Below are positions 25,032 to 34,554 of a stretch of 64,000 nt of DNA, piece after piece (position 1 is the first letter of the stretch; each line of letters starts with the position of its first letter). Below the pieces are notes generated by a model, which saw only the letters and a program-made list of their open reading frames with translations, made no database searches and was not told the DNA's origin. Source of the stretch: Halorhabdus utahensis DSM 12940 (GTDB lineage: Archaea > Halobacteriota > Halobacteria > Halobacteriales > Haloarculaceae). Location of the stretch: contig NC_013158.1 of NCBI RefSeq assembly GCF_000023945.1, forward strand, positions 2,294,001 through 2,358,000, written 5' to 3'. The position numbers were made by a program, and so were the translations under genes.

Positions 25032-27401
25032 CTACTCGCTGGCGTTGTCTCCCTCGACCAGCGCCTCCAGCAATTCGATGGCGAGTCCCTTGTCCAGTGG
25101 ATCGTTCGCGTTCCCGCAGTGGGGTGACTGGACACACGCCGGACACCCGTCCTCACAGTCACAGTCCGCCACGAGTTCCCCCGTCGTCGCCGCCAGGTCA
25201 CCGATCGATTCGTAGCCGGCTTCCGCGATCCCCACGCCCCCCGGATAGCCGTCGTAGATGAAGATCGTACTCCGATCGGTGTGGGGGTGATGGGGCGTCG
25301 ACAGCCCGCCGATATCCCGACGATCACACAGAAAGGACAGCGGCATCGTCGCGATCATGGCGTGCTCGGCGGCGTGGATCCCGCCCGGAAAGTCGCCCGC
25401 TGCCCGCAGATCCGCCTCTAGCTCCGGTGGAAGCGCGTAGTACAGCGCCCGCGTTCGCAGGCTCGTCTCGGGAACGTCCAGGGATTCCCGGCTGATCGCC
25501 TCGCCCGAACGGGCGTCGTGGCGCTCGAAGCCGGTGATCTGCTTGTGCATAGTCACATCCGCAAACCGGACCGGAACGCTCTCTCGACCGGGGAAGGGCT
25601 TCTCCCGCAGGTCCGCCTCGACGGTGATCGTCTTCTCGTGGAGGACACGCGTGTATTGATCGGCGTAGGTACGGTCCAGCGTCGCCACGTCGTGATCCAG
25701 ATCCAGATCCACCACCTCGTATTTCGTCCCCTGGTGGTGGTAGATCGCCCCCGGATGGGCGTCACGTAGGGCGTCGCCGAAGGGCAGCGACGCGATCACG
25801 TCGTTCGAGCCACGTTCGCGCAGTTTGATCTCCCGGTCGTCGGCGCTCCGCAGGCTGGTTTCGTGGGCTGGACTGCCGCCGCCGTCGTAGAGCCACCGCG
25901 TCCCGGCGTCGGTCGTCCGGCGCTCGAGATCGCCCCGTGATTCCAGATCGGCCACGACATCCGGGAACGTCTCGCCGAAGTGGCGATCGTCGCCCGGCGA
26001 CAGCCAGTTCTCGCGGGCGGCCGAACGGACGTGATCCGGGAGGATCTGGTCGTTTGCGGGGTTGGTCAGGGCCTGCTCGGGCTCGCGGTCGAACAGCGCC
26101 TCGGGATGGCGGGCGACGTACTGGTCGAGTTGGTCCTCGCCGGTCACCAGCGCGACCAGGGCGGGATCCTCGCCCCGGCCCGCCCGCCCCGCCCGCTGGA
26201 AGGTTTCCATGCGCGTGCCCGGGTAGCCATCGAGAACGACGGCGTCCAGCCCGCCGACGTCCACCCCGAGTTCGAGTGCGCTTGTCGTCCAGACGCCCCG
26301 GATGGAGCCGTCGTGCAGGCCCGCCTCCAGTTCCCGGCGACGGTCGCTTGTCAGCGCGGCCTGATAGGCCCCGATCTTCGTCGCCAGCTCCCCCGCGCCA
26401 CGCTCGCGGAGCTCCCGCTCGCTCTCGGTCGCGTAGCGCTCGGCCACCTGCCGGGAACCGGTGAAAACGGCCGTCTGGAGGCCGCGCTGAACCAGATCGG
26501 CGAACAGCCGCTTGGCCTCGACGTGGTGGGACCGACGCTGTCCGTGGCCCCCGCCACCCCGTTTCTCGGGCGGGTTCCAGACCACCCATTGCCGCGGGCC
26601 GGTCGCGCTGTCGTCCTTGGTGAGCAGCCGAAACGACGGTTCGGGTTGGTTGGTCACCGTCGCAGCGTGGCCGACCGGGTTGCCGATGGTGGCCGAACAG
26701 CAGACGTACTGCGGCGTCCCGGCGGACTGCGTCCGCCTCTCCGGCGAGCGTGGCTCGCCGCTATCAAATCGCTCGGCGAGCCGATTGAGTCGCCGGAGGA
26801 CCAGCGAGACGTGACTCCCGAAGACACCGCGGTAGGCGTGGACCTCGTCGATCACGATCGTTTCCAGGCGCTGGAAGAACCACTCCCACAGCCTGTGGGC
26901 GTGGGGCATGATCCCGTAGTGGAGCATGTCCGGCGTCGTCAACAGGACCGTCGGCTGGCGCTCGCGGACGGTCTCCTTTTCGCCTTTCGAGAGCCGGCCG
27001 GTGTAGCGATCGACCGTCACCCGCGACCCGAAGCCCAGTCCATGAGCGAGATCCGAGAGCGTCTCGGCCTGGTCGTTGATGAGTGCGACCTGCGGCGCGA
27101 TGTAGAGCGTCGTCCCCACGTGGTCCATCGCCCGCTCGAACGCGGGGACGGTGTAGGCGAGGCTCTTCCCGCTCGCGGTCGGGGTCGCCAGGACGACGTT
27201 CTCGCCGTCGCGGACGGCCTCGATCGCGTCGGCCTGGTGGCGGTAGAACCGGTCGACTCCCTGGTCTTCGAGCGCCGAGGCGAGGCGATCGGAAACGTCC
27301 AGGTCGCCGTCGGTCGCCTCGCGGTCGGGGAAGCGTCGCTCGTCGGCGATCTGTCCCTCGTAGTACGGGCGCTCGCGGAGCCAGGGGAGGACGTCGTCCA
27401 C
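25032..27401 (-). CDS. DEAD/DEAH-box helicase with C-terminal DUF1998 zinc module (MrfA/YprA-like)
   Basis: A 789-residue superfamily-2 helicase. Walker A is LATPTASGKSLAY (about 73-85), the DEVH box lies in IVIDEVHAYRG (about 187), and the second RecA lobe ends in QRAGRAGRGEDPALVAL (about 395-411). A winged-helix/linker region follows. The DUF1998 region carries the cysteine set DCDCEDGCPACVQSPHCGN near residue 745. Its layout matches MrfA-type DNA-repair helicases known in Bacillus. The gene starts with GTG. A toxin-antitoxin pair lies just upstream on the same strand. Confidence 0.92.
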   Translation of the reverse strand: MDDVLPWLRERPYYEGQIADERRFPDREATDGDLDVSDRLASALEDQGVDRFYRHQADAIEAVRDGENVVLATPTASGKSLAYTVPAFERAMDHVGTTLYIAPQVALINDQAETLSDLAHGLGFGSRVTVDRYTGRLSKGEKETVRERQPTVLLTTPDMLHYGIMPHAHRLWEWFFQRLETIVIDEVHAYRGVFGSHVSLVLRRLNRLAERFDSGEPRSPERRTQSAGTPQYVCCSATIGNPVGHAATVTNQPEPSFRLLTKDDSATGPRQWVVWNPPEKRGGGGHGQRRSHHVEAKRLFADLVQRGLQTAVFTGSRQVAERYATESERELRERGAGELATKIGAYQAALTSDRRRELEAGLHDGSIRGVWTTSALELGVDVGGLDAVVLDGYPGTRMETFQRAGRAGRGEDPALVALVTGEDQLDQYVARHPEALFDREPEQALTNPANDQILPDHVRSAARENWLSPGDDRHFGETFPDVVADLESRGDLERRTTDAGTRWLYDGGGSPAHETSLRSADDREIKLRERGSNDVIASLPFGDALRDAHPGAIYHHQGTKYEVVDLDLDHDVATLDRTYADQYTRVLHEKTITVEADLREKPFPGRESVPVRFADVTMHKQITGFERHDARSGEAISRESLDVPETSLRTRALYYALPPELEADLRAAGDFPGGIHAAEHAMIATMPLSFLCDRRDIGGLSTPHHPHTDRSTIFIYDGYPGGVGIAEAGYESIGDLAATTGELVADCDCEDGCPACVQSPHCGNANDPLDKGLAIELLEALVEGDNASE

Positions 27402-27504
27402 GCGCTCGCTTGTGGTTGCGTCGTCCTAACGGTTGTGCTCCGATGTTCTGCCTTCTCTCATCCCTGATGTGATGAAACGGCCGCTCACTCCAGAGACCAA
27501 TAGA

Positions 27505-27786
27505 TCAATCGTCGTCACTGCGGTAGGCGTCGCCACCGCGTTTTCGAATCCGCAAGACGTAGAGAGCTCCTTCGGCCTGGTCGGCACGACATCCGAGACG
27601 GAACGGACCGATCCGGAGCTTCTGGTTGGGTGCGCCGTGGAGCGGTTCGAGATATTCAGGCGGGTCCCGCCACTGGTCAGTGACGATCTCGTCGAGTTTG
27701 CTGACGATTCGGTCCCGTGCGTGCTCGTCGAGTCCGTCGAAATCACGTCGCGCCGTGTCGGTAAGTTCCCAGTCCCACTCACTCAT
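27505..27786 (-). CDS. RelE/ParE-family toxin
   Basis: A 93-residue basic-core toxin of the RelE/ParE superfamily. Recognisable parts are ELTDTARRDFDGLDEHARDR at the start, YLEPLHGAPNQKLRIGPFRL in the middle (the conserved K-x-R-x-G-x-x-R segment) and LYVLRIRKRGGDAY at the end. RelE-like toxins cleave mRNA at the ribosome. It overlaps the antitoxin gene by 8 bp, typical of such pairs. Confidence 0.88.
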   Translation of the reverse strand: MSEWDWELTDTARRDFDGLDEHARDRIVSKLDEIVTDQWRDPPEYLEPLHGAPNQKLRIGPFRLGCRADQAEGALYVLRIRKRGGDAYRSDDD

Positions 27787-28063
27787 CGTCGCGTGCTGTC
27801 CCGTCGAGTCCGTATTCGGCCTTCACCTCGTCGCTACTGTGGGTGCGTCCCTCGCGGATCTCCGCCTCGCTCGTGAGCATCGCCTTCAGATCTGCACGGT
27901 TGAATTCCGGATGCTTGAGCGCGTCACGGAGCACCGCCCGGATGAACTCGCTTCGGCTGTTGAACCCTTGATCTTCCCACGTCGTGTCGACATCCGCCAG
28001 AAACGATTCCGTCATCCGGATGTTTACCGTCGTCTTCTCGGGTGGGGACTCCGTTTTTGCCAT
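27779..28063 (-). CDS. RHH/CopG-type antitoxin
   Basis: A 94-residue protein whose N-terminal half is a ribbon-helix-helix DNA-binding fold (KTTVNIRMTESFLADVDTTW followed by FNSRSEFIRAVLRDAL). The C-terminal acidic tail (HSSDEVKAEYGLDG) is the likely toxin-binding region. It precedes and overlaps the toxin gene, so it is the first gene of the operon and probably represses its own promoter. Confidence 0.88.
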   Translation of the reverse strand: MAKTESPPEKTTVNIRMTESFLADVDTTWEDQGFNSRSEFIRAVLRDALKHPEFNRADLKAMLTSEAEIREGRTHSSDEVKAEYGLDGTARDDE

Positions 28064-28187
28064 ATATTGTGTTGAATTTGTGTATGGATAAGCGTTACGT
28101 CAGTTGGGACGTTCCTGTCGCCATCGACGGAGACTGGGCCGACCAGTCACATCAGCATAAGCGGCTCTTTCACTCTTGTCCGAACTG

Positions 28188-29276
28188 CTATGTCTCGACG
28201 CGTACCGTCTCGCCTGTCTCGGCGGACTCGTAGATCGCCTCGATCGCCTGCATGTCGAGCATAGCGTGCTCGCCGTCGGGTTCGGGTTCGCGACCCGACA
28301 GCACGCAGTCGGCGAAGTAGGCGAACTCCTCCTCCAGCTGGTGGACGTCCGTCACGTCGATGGCGTGGCGCTCGCCGTCGAGCCTGACCTCCATGTCGCG
28401 GGGCTCACGCTCGAAGAATGCCGGGTCGATGATGACCTGGCCCTCCGTCCCGGTCACCCGGAGGAAGCTGTCGTGGTAGGCGTTGTGGTTGGCGGTGAAG
28501 ACGACGGGCACCCCACCCTCGAACGTCGCCCGGACGGCGACGCGCTCCTCGACGTCGGCGAACGCCTCGTGGGTCGATCCTGTTTCCGCCGAGACCTTCT
28601 CCGGATCAGCGTCGAGCAGGAATCGCGTCGTGTTCAGCGGGTAGATCCCGATGTCCATCATCGCGCCGCCGCCCGCGAGGTCGGGGTCGAGTCGCCACTG
28701 CTCGCTCGCGTCACCCTCCAACTCGGCGACCATCCGCTGGGACATATTGGAGTGGACTTGCACAACGTCGCCGATCGCGCCCGCCTCGATGAATTCCTTC
28801 GAGCGGCGGACGACCGGATCGAGGTGCATCCGGTAGCCGACCATCAGCGAGACACCGGCTTCCCGAGTTGCTTCGACGAGTTCGGCGGCCCGGTCGACAC
28901 TGGCTTCCATCGGTTTCTCACAGAGCACGTCCTTGCCGAACGCCGCCGCGGTTTCGACGTACTCCAGATGGGTCGCGTTCGGCGTACAGACGTAGACGGC
29001 GTCGTATTCGGACTCGGCGACGCCGTCGTGGAACTGCTCGGGCGACAGGTGGGTCAGGTCGTGCTCGTCGGCGAGTGCCCCGGCGCGTTCGGGATCGAGA
29101 TCGACGACGACCGTCGCCTCGGTGTGGTCGGCTCGCTCGATGCCGGGCAGTGCCCACTCGCGGGTGAACCAGCCGGCCCCGATCAGCGCGAATCGGACCG
29201 TCCCAGCGCCGTCGTAGGTCTCCCAGTCGCGGCGCGCGAACTCGGAAACGTGATCCATGAGATCCATGGTCCCCAT
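28188..29276 (-). CDS. Gfo/Idh/MocA dehydrogenase, probable D-xylose (or glucose) dehydrogenase
   Basis: A 362-residue NAD(P)-dependent sugar oxidoreductase. The Rossmann start VRFALIGAGWFTREWALPGI (about 29-48) and the catalytic motif CEKPMEASVD (about 119-128) with a later GGGAMMDIGIYPLNT (about 201-215) define the family. It resembles haloarchaeal Gfo6/Xdh that oxidise D-xylose, which would feed the sugar-acid route suggested by nearby genes; the substrate is inference. Three in-frame ATGs (29276, 29267, 29258) are possible starts and the first is given without strong evidence. Confidence 0.8.
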   Translation of the reverse strand: MGTMDLMDHVSEFARRDWETYDGAGTVRFALIGAGWFTREWALPGIERADHTEATVVVDLDPERAGALADEHDLTHLSPEQFHDGVAESEYDAVYVCTPNATHLEYVETAAAFGKDVLCEKPMEASVDRAAELVEATREAGVSLMVGYRMHLDPVVRRSKEFIEAGAIGDVVQVHSNMSQRMVAELEGDASEQWRLDPDLAGGGAMMDIGIYPLNTTRFLLDADPEKVSAETGSTHEAFADVEERVAVRATFEGGVPVVFTANHNAYHDSFLRVTGTEGQVIIDPAFFEREPRDMEVRLDGERHAIDVTDVHQLEEEFAYFADCVLSGREPEPDGEHAMLDMQAIEAIYESAETGETVRVET

Positions 29277-29664
29277 TCCGGTCGCCTTGAGCAATACTCT
29301 GTCGCCGGGTCTGCCTTGAGCCCCGTCTCTGTCTCACGTGTCGGCCAGTACGAAGTAGGAAGGTTGCCGGGTTGGGGGACCCGGCGAGCGCCAATTGATG
29401 ACAGTAGACGATCGCACTCCTCCGGCTTCACCGCGGCGGACGATCCGCGGTGGGTCTTGAGCATCACACAGACGATCGAGCCGTGATCGTCCGGGCCGGT
29501 AACGGGGGGCAACGTCGCCGACCCGGTTCGAAGGTCGCGGGGCGTCTATGTAAAATCCGGATGACAGTCTCAGAGTCAGCAGCCGAGTCCGGCGTTTGAT
29601 ATGGACCGGTCGAATGATGGATGTAGCCACCCGGTTCGGCGACTCGACAGCATCGCTCATTTCC
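29277..29664. other. intergenic stretch, no feature identified
   Basis: 388 bp between the sugar dehydrogenase and YchF genes. A 108-residue minus-strand frame exists (29334-29660) but is Arg/Pro-rich and unlike an acidic haloarchaeal protein. An inverted repeat around CCGCGGCGGACGATCCGCGG (about 29440-29459) is the only structure noticed. Confidence 0.4.
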
Positions 29665-30846
29665 TCACTTCGCCGTCGATACGATCTTGATCACGTCGCC
29701 CTCATCGAGTTCGGTGTCGTCGCTGATCCGGCGTTTCTCGCGGGCGTCGACGGCGTGGAGATACCCCTCACCGATGTCCGAGTGGACTGCATAGGCCAGG
29801 TCTCGCGGTGTCGATCCATCGGGCAGGAGGTGTGCGTCGGGCAGGACGTTGCCCTGGCCGTCGGTCCAGTGGGTTTCGTCCTGGACCGGATAGGCCGTTA
29901 GTTGATCGAGCACTTCGTAGACGGCCGTGTCCAGCGCCTTCTGGACGCCCGTCCCGCCGTGGTCGTCCATCACGTCGCGGATCCGTTCGAGGCCGGCTTC
30001 CTGGTCGTCGCTGATATCGCCGGTGATCTCGAAGTCAGGATCACCGGGATCGTATTCGACGATGTCCGCTTCGACGGCCCGCCGGAGGGCGAGTTCGCCG
30101 TCGGCGGTGACCGGGATCGTCGCTTCGTTTCGCTCTTTGAGTGCCTGGATATTTTCGGGTGGGGCGACGTCGGCCTTGTTTGCGATGACGATGATGGGCT
30201 TGGTTCGCGCTCGGATGTCACTCGCCAGCGATTCGCGATGCTCGTCGGTCCAGGCGAGTGGATCCTCGGGATACTCCAGTTCGCGGAGCGTCCGGGCCAC
30301 GTCGAGTTCCGTCGCGCCGACCCCCGTCAGAAACTCCGAGAGCGCCTCGTCGATGTCGAAATCGGGCGACCGGGAGCGACGCTCGACGGTCTCCCAGTTG
30401 CGCTCGATGATGCTGGCCAGCCACAGATCCATCTCCTCCTCGATGAAATCCAGATCCTCGACCGGGTCGTGCTCGCCGATCTCGACCGGTTCGCCCTCCT
30501 CGTCGGTCGCCCCGGAGGCGTCGACGACGTGGAGGATCGCGTCGGCGTCGGTCAGCTCGTCGAGGAACTGGTTGCCCAGCCCGCGTCCCTCGTGAGCACC
30601 AGGGACCAGGCCCGCGACGTCGAGCAGTTTGACGGGGACGTATCGCTTGCCGTCGTGACAGCGATCGTTACCACACCGCTCGTCGAGATCGAGACACGGA
30701 CACTGTGTCCGGGCGTGACTCACGCCGCGGTTGGCGTCGATCGTCGTGAACGGGTAGTTGGCGACGTCCACGTCGGCCATCGTCGCTGCGGTGTAAAACG
30801 TCGACTTGCCGGCGTTTGGCTTGCCGGCAAGTGCGAGCGAGAGCAT
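29665..30846 (-). CDS. ychF: YchF/Ola1-type P-loop ATPase
   Basis: A 393-residue Obg-related NTPase. The P-loop LAGKPNAGKST (about 6-16) opens the G domain, DVAGLVPGAHEGRGLGNQFL (about 78-97) is the switch II region, and a C-terminal TGS domain ends YLHAVDAREKRRISDDTEL. An internal Cys/His-rich loop (CPCLDLDERCGNDRCHDGK) replaces part of switch I, as in other archaeal members. The G4 position reads VIANKAD rather than NKxD of GTPases with strict specificity. Its role is in ribosome-associated or stress control. The start at MLSLALAG matches the family; eight upstream codons are dropped. Confidence 0.9.
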   Translation of the reverse strand: MLSLALAGKPNAGKSTFYTAATMADVDVANYPFTTIDANRGVSHARTQCPCLDLDERCGNDRCHDGKRYVPVKLLDVAGLVPGAHEGRGLGNQFLDELTDADAILHVVDASGATDEEGEPVEIGEHDPVEDLDFIEEEMDLWLASIIERNWETVERRSRSPDFDIDEALSEFLTGVGATELDVARTLRELEYPEDPLAWTDEHRESLASDIRARTKPIIVIANKADVAPPENIQALKERNEATIPVTADGELALRRAVEADIVEYDPGDPDFEITGDISDDQEAGLERIRDVMDDHGGTGVQKALDTAVYEVLDQLTAYPVQDETHWTDGQGNVLPDAHLLPDGSTPRDLAYAVHSDIGEGYLHAVDAREKRRISDDTELDEGDVIKIVSTAK

Positions 30847-30917
30847 GTCACTGCCTACCCCGCTCGTCACTTTCCCACTTTCGGTCCCGGCTGGTCCGGG
30901 GCCGTCGCGATCGCCGC

Positions 30918-31535
30918 TCAGTGATCCATCCGGACGACGTTGATCAGCGAATACACCGGCACGCCCAGGACCGAGTCCTCGCCGTGTTTGTCGGTCAGGA
31001 CGACGCCACCGACCGGATTGCCGCCCCGCTCGCGAACTTCCTCGATGGTCTCGGTCATCGTCTTGCCCGTGTCGATGTTGTCGTCGACGATGTAACAGTC
31101 CCGACCGCGGATCGTGGCGAAGTTCCGGGAGAACGACCCGCTCGTGTCGGCTTCGGTGTCGTCCCAGCGCTCCTTGCTCGGCGTGTAGACGCTGAGGTCG
31201 GTCTCGAGTTCCCGCGAGACGGTCGTCGCCAGTGGCCCGCCGGATTTGCCGATCCCGATCGTCAGGTCGACGTCTTCGCCCTCCTTATCGAGCAGATCGG
31301 CCATCGCTCGGCCGACGTAAGTCAGTCGCTGACTGTCGCGGCCGATCGCACTCCAGTCGATGTGGATGTCGTGGGGCTTCTCACGATCCGACTGGTCGCT
31401 GCCGGCGTCGGTCTGATCGACGAGCCAGCTTGCGGTCTCTCGGGAGACGTTGAGTTCGTCGGCGATTTCGCCCTTCGAGAGGCCGAGATCGGTCAACTTT
31501 GCCGCACTGTCGACGAGGTCGTCCAGTGACTTCAT
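30918..31535 (-). CDS. gfcR: transcriptional regulator GfcR (PRPP-fold)
   Basis: A 205-residue regulator with an N-terminal HTH (LSKGEIADELNVSRETASWL, about 19-38) joined to a phosphoribosyltransferase-like domain with the PRPP loop YIVDDNIDTGKTMTE (about 150-164). In Haloferax the homologue, formerly annotated pyrE2, activates glycolytic and semi-phosphorylative Entner-Doudoroff genes. The nearby acetyl-CoA synthetase, kdgA, kdgK and gad genes are therefore plausible targets; this is inference from location and family. Confidence 0.9.
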   Translation of the reverse strand: MKSLDDLVDSAAKLTDLGLSKGEIADELNVSRETASWLVDQTDAGSDQSDREKPHDIHIDWSAIGRDSQRLTYVGRAMADLLDKEGEDVDLTIGIGKSGGPLATTVSRELETDLSVYTPSKERWDDTEADTSGSFSRNFATIRGRDCYIVDDNIDTGKTMTETIEEVRERGGNPVGGVVLTDKHGEDSVLGVPVYSLINVVRMDH

Positions 31536-31603
31536 CGGTAGGGGGGTTCGGACCCGAGCACTTAAACGGTCCGGGACCAGCGGTGCTGGAACCGCCCGCG
31601 TCG

Positions 31604-32143
31604 TCAGGACGCCTCGGAATCGGCTCCGTCGCCCTCGTCACTATGTCGGTCTTTGATCGACTGGAGTTCGGCCTCGACGTCCACGTTCACGTCCCGGCTG
31701 TCGTCGTTCGCGGAGAGTGCTTCGAGCCGCTGGTCGAGTTGCTGACTCAGCGTCCGGACCTCCGAGAGGTTCTCCCGCGTCCGGTCGTCGAGATCGGAGC
31801 TGTCGACGGCCGCCTGGACGTCGTCGAGGGCATCGTCGAGGCGGTCGACGACCGATCGGCCGACAGCCGCAACGTCCTCGCTTGCGCTCGTCGACTGGCT
31901 CTCCGTCTCGGAATCGCCGACCATCCGGAGTGTTCGCTGTAAGAGCCGGAGTGCCCTGATGTTGGTTTCGAGCACCAGGATGGCCGCCGGGATCGTCACG
32001 TCCGTCGTGAACTGGAGCAGTCGGTCGAGACTACGACCACGCCCACGTTGTTCGGCCTTGAGATCGCGCTGGAGGGCGGATAGCGACGTCGTGAGCTCCC
32101 TGAGGAGCTGCGGGAGGTCCGCTCGATCGGGCTGGCTGGACAT
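31604..32143 (-). CDS. conserved haloarchaeal coiled-coil protein (DUF7547-like)
   Basis: A 179-residue acidic protein, largely helical. Residues 5-40 (LPQLLRELTTSLSALQRDLK) and 95-150 (DRLDDALDDVQAAVDSS onward) look like coiled coils around a weakly hydrophobic central segment (VTIPAAILVLETNIRALRLL, about 56-75). This suggests a protein that clamps onto the membrane or oligomerises. Function unknown. Start at MSSQPDRADL; the longer upstream frame is Gly/Pro-rich and unlikely. Confidence 0.65.
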   Translation of the reverse strand: MSSQPDRADLPQLLRELTTSLSALQRDLKAEQRGRGRSLDRLLQFTTDVTIPAAILVLETNIRALRLLQRTLRMVGDSETESQSTSASEDVAAVGRSVVDRLDDALDDVQAAVDSSDLDDRTRENLSEVRTLSQQLDQRLEALSANDDSRDVNVDVEAELQSIKDRHSDEGDGADSEAS

Positions 32144-32389
32144 ACCGCTCGGTTGGGCAGTGAGCCACATAAATGTGCGAGCCGCCGACCCCGGCTTCGC
32201 GCTGACCGGGGACGGCGAGCATGCGAGTGGGCCCCCGGGGGCGGGGCCGACACCTGGATCACTTCCGCACAACTATCACGACTGTTACCATTGTTCATTA
32301 TATACGCGTGAATCGCTATTCCGTGGCGTCCGGCCCCCTCTTGGCGATGTCTTCCCACGTCACTCACTCACAGACAGCGATGATACAGG

Positions 32390-32398
32390 TAAATATTT
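32390..32398 (+). promoter_or_regulatory. TATA box of the acetyl-CoA synthetase operon
   Basis: TAAATATTT is centred about 36 nt ahead of the start codon at 32430, giving a leader of roughly 8-10 nt. No GfcR-type operator can be assigned by eye. Confidence 0.5.
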
Positions 32399-32429
32399 CC
32401 CGTGTGATACCCAACTCTGAGAAGATACG

Positions 32430-34526
32430 ATGGGCCAGTTAGATACGTTATTTGCGCCGGAACGGGTAGCTGTCGTCGGAGCGACCGAGAGTGAGGGCTC
32501 CGTCGGGCGCGCAGTCATGGAGAATCTCCTTGACGGCTATGAGGGGGACGTCGTGGCGGTCAATCCGAGCTCGGAGACGGTGTTCGGTCTCGACTGTCAT
32601 GACAGTATCGCCGACGTCGGGGGCGTCGATCTGGCGATCGTCGTCGTGCCGCCACAGATCGTCAACGGGGTCCTCGAAGAGGCTGGCGAGGCCGGGGTCC
32701 GCGACGTTGCCGTGATCACTGCCGGGTTCGGGGAGGCCGGCAGCGAGGGGGCCGCCCGGGAACGGGACATGAAAGCGATCGCCGAGGACCACGATCTCAA
32801 TCTCGTCGGTCCGAACTGTCTGGGCGTCCTCTCGACGCGCCGGAACATGAACGCGACGTTCAGCCCGAAATCGGCCATCGAGGGCAACATCTCCTTCATG
32901 AGCCAGTCGGGGGCGTTCATCACGGCCGTCCTCGACTGGGCGAGCGATCACAACGTCGGCTTCAACGACGTCGTCTCACTGGGTAACAAGGCCGTCCTCG
33001 ACGAGGGGGACTTCATCGACTACTGGGGCGAGGACCCCGAGACGGACGTCATCCTCGGCTACCTCGAAGACATCGAGAACGGCCGGGATTTCATCGACAC
33101 GGCACGCGAGGTCACCAAGGACACGCCGATCGTCGCCGTCAAATCCGGACGGACGGAAGCCGGCGCGTCGGCCGCGGCCTCTCACACCGGCGCGATCGCC
33201 GGCAGCGAACGGGCCTACGAGGCCGGTCTGGAGCAGGCGGGGGTACTCCGGGCGACCAGCGTCCAGGAACTGTTCGACTACGCGACGATCCTCGAAGATC
33301 AGCCGATGCCCGAGAACGACCAGATCGCGATCGTCACGAACGCCGGCGGCCCCGGCGTGATGTCGACTGACGCGATCGGTGACTCCGGGCTCGAGATGGC
33401 GACACTGACCGACGAAACCCTCGAGGCACTCGAAGCCGACATGCCGGACGGAGCCAACATCTACAATCCCGTCGACGTCCTCGGGGACGCACCCAGCGAG
33501 CGCTACGAGCAAGCGCTCGACGTGGTGTTGCAGGACCCCAACGTCGGCTCGGTGGTCGTCGTGGCCTGCCCCACGGCCGTGCTCTCCTTCGAGAAGCTGG
33601 CCGAAACGGTCACCGACAAGTTCGAGGAATACGGCGTTCCCATGGCAGCGAGTCTCATGGGCGGGGACTCGGCCCAGCAAGCCAACGAGATCCTCGGCGA
33701 GGCTGGCATCCCGTCGTACTTCGATCCCGCACGCGGCGTCAACGGTCTCGACGCGCTCCGGGAGTACGCCGAGATTCGCGAACACGAGTACGCCGAGCCC
33801 CGGGACTTCGACGTCGATCGCGAGCGCGCTCGCGAGATCCTCGAACGGACGAAGGAACGTGACACTAACAAGCTCGGGGTCGAGGCCATGGAACTGCTCG
33901 AAGCCTACGGGATCCCGACCCCGCAGGGAGCCATCGTCTCTGACAAGAACGCGGCGGTCGAAGCCGCCAAAGATATCCCGGGCAACGTCGTGATGAAGAT
34001 CGTCAGTCCGGACATCCTCCACAAATCGGACATCGGTGGCGTCGAGGTCAGCGTCCCCGACGACGAGGTCGCTAGCACCTACGACGATCTGATCGCTCGT
34101 GCGCGCAACTACCAGCCCGACGCGACGATCCTCGGCGTTCAGGTCCAGGAGATGGCCGACCTCGACGCGGGGACCGAGACCATCGTCGGGATCAACCGCG
34201 ACCCGCAGTTCGGACCGCTGGTGATGTTCGGGCTGGGAGGCATCTTCGTGGAAGTGCTCGAAGACGCCACCTTCCGGGTCGCCCCCGTCAGCGAACCCGA
34301 GGCCGAGGAGATGATCGACGAGATCGATTCCGCGCCGCTACTCCGTGGGGCGCGTGGTCGCGAGCCGGTGGACGAAGCCGGCGTCGTCGAGACGATCCAG
34401 CGCATCTCGAAGCTCGTTACTGACTTCCCAGCGATCCTCGAACTCGACATCAACCCGCTCGTCGCGACGCCGGATGGCGTCGTAGCCGTCGACATCCGGG
34501 CGACCGTCGACCAGGAGGAACTTTAA
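32430..34526 (+). CDS. acd: acetate-CoA ligase (ADP-forming), fused alpha-beta
   Basis: A 698-residue enzyme making acetate and ATP from acetyl-CoA, ADP and phosphate, the usual archaeal route to acetate overflow. The CoA-binding start reads FAPERVAVVGATESEGSVGR (about 7-26), the phospho-His segment is AASHTGAIAGSE (about 250-261), and the C-terminal ATP-grasp half starts near NKLGVEAMELLEAYGIPTP (about 480). Both subunits are fused, as in haloarchaea. The DRTGG protein gene follows 28 bp later. A TATA box lies at 32390. Confidence 0.93.
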   Translation: MGQLDTLFAPERVAVVGATESEGSVGRAVMENLLDGYEGDVVAVNPSSETVFGLDCHDSIADVGGVDLAIVVVPPQIVNGVLEEAGEAGVRDVAVITAGFGEAGSEGAARERDMKAIAEDHDLNLVGPNCLGVLSTRRNMNATFSPKSAIEGNISFMSQSGAFITAVLDWASDHNVGFNDVVSLGNKAVLDEGDFIDYWGEDPETDVILGYLEDIENGRDFIDTAREVTKDTPIVAVKSGRTEAGASAAASHTGAIAGSERAYEAGLEQAGVLRATSVQELFDYATILEDQPMPENDQIAIVTNAGGPGVMSTDAIGDSGLEMATLTDETLEALEADMPDGANIYNPVDVLGDAPSERYEQALDVVLQDPNVGSVVVVACPTAVLSFEKLAETVTDKFEEYGVPMAASLMGGDSAQQANEILGEAGIPSYFDPARGVNGLDALREYAEIREHEYAEPRDFDVDRERAREILERTKERDTNKLGVEAMELLEAYGIPTPQGAIVSDKNAAVEAAKDIPGNVVMKIVSPDILHKSDIGGVEVSVPDDEVASTYDDLIARARNYQPDATILGVQVQEMADLDAGTETIVGINRDPQFGPLVMFGLGGIFVEVLEDATFRVAPVSEPEAEEMIDEIDSAPLLRGARGREPVDEAGVVETIQRISKLVTDFPAILELDINPLVATPDGVVAVDIRATVDQEEL

Positions 34527-34554
34527 AACCATTACCCACCGGAGGACTACAAAC

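Noticed and set aside
25553-27472. Long frames opposite the MrfA-like helicase gene, including a 495-residue plus-strand frame
   Set aside because: Typical G+C-rich third-position shadows of the real coding strand; no recognisable domain.
29334-29660. 108-residue minus-strand frame between the sugar dehydrogenase and YchF
   Set aside because: Arg/Pro-rich with no homology and no promoter; kept only as an unannotated gap.
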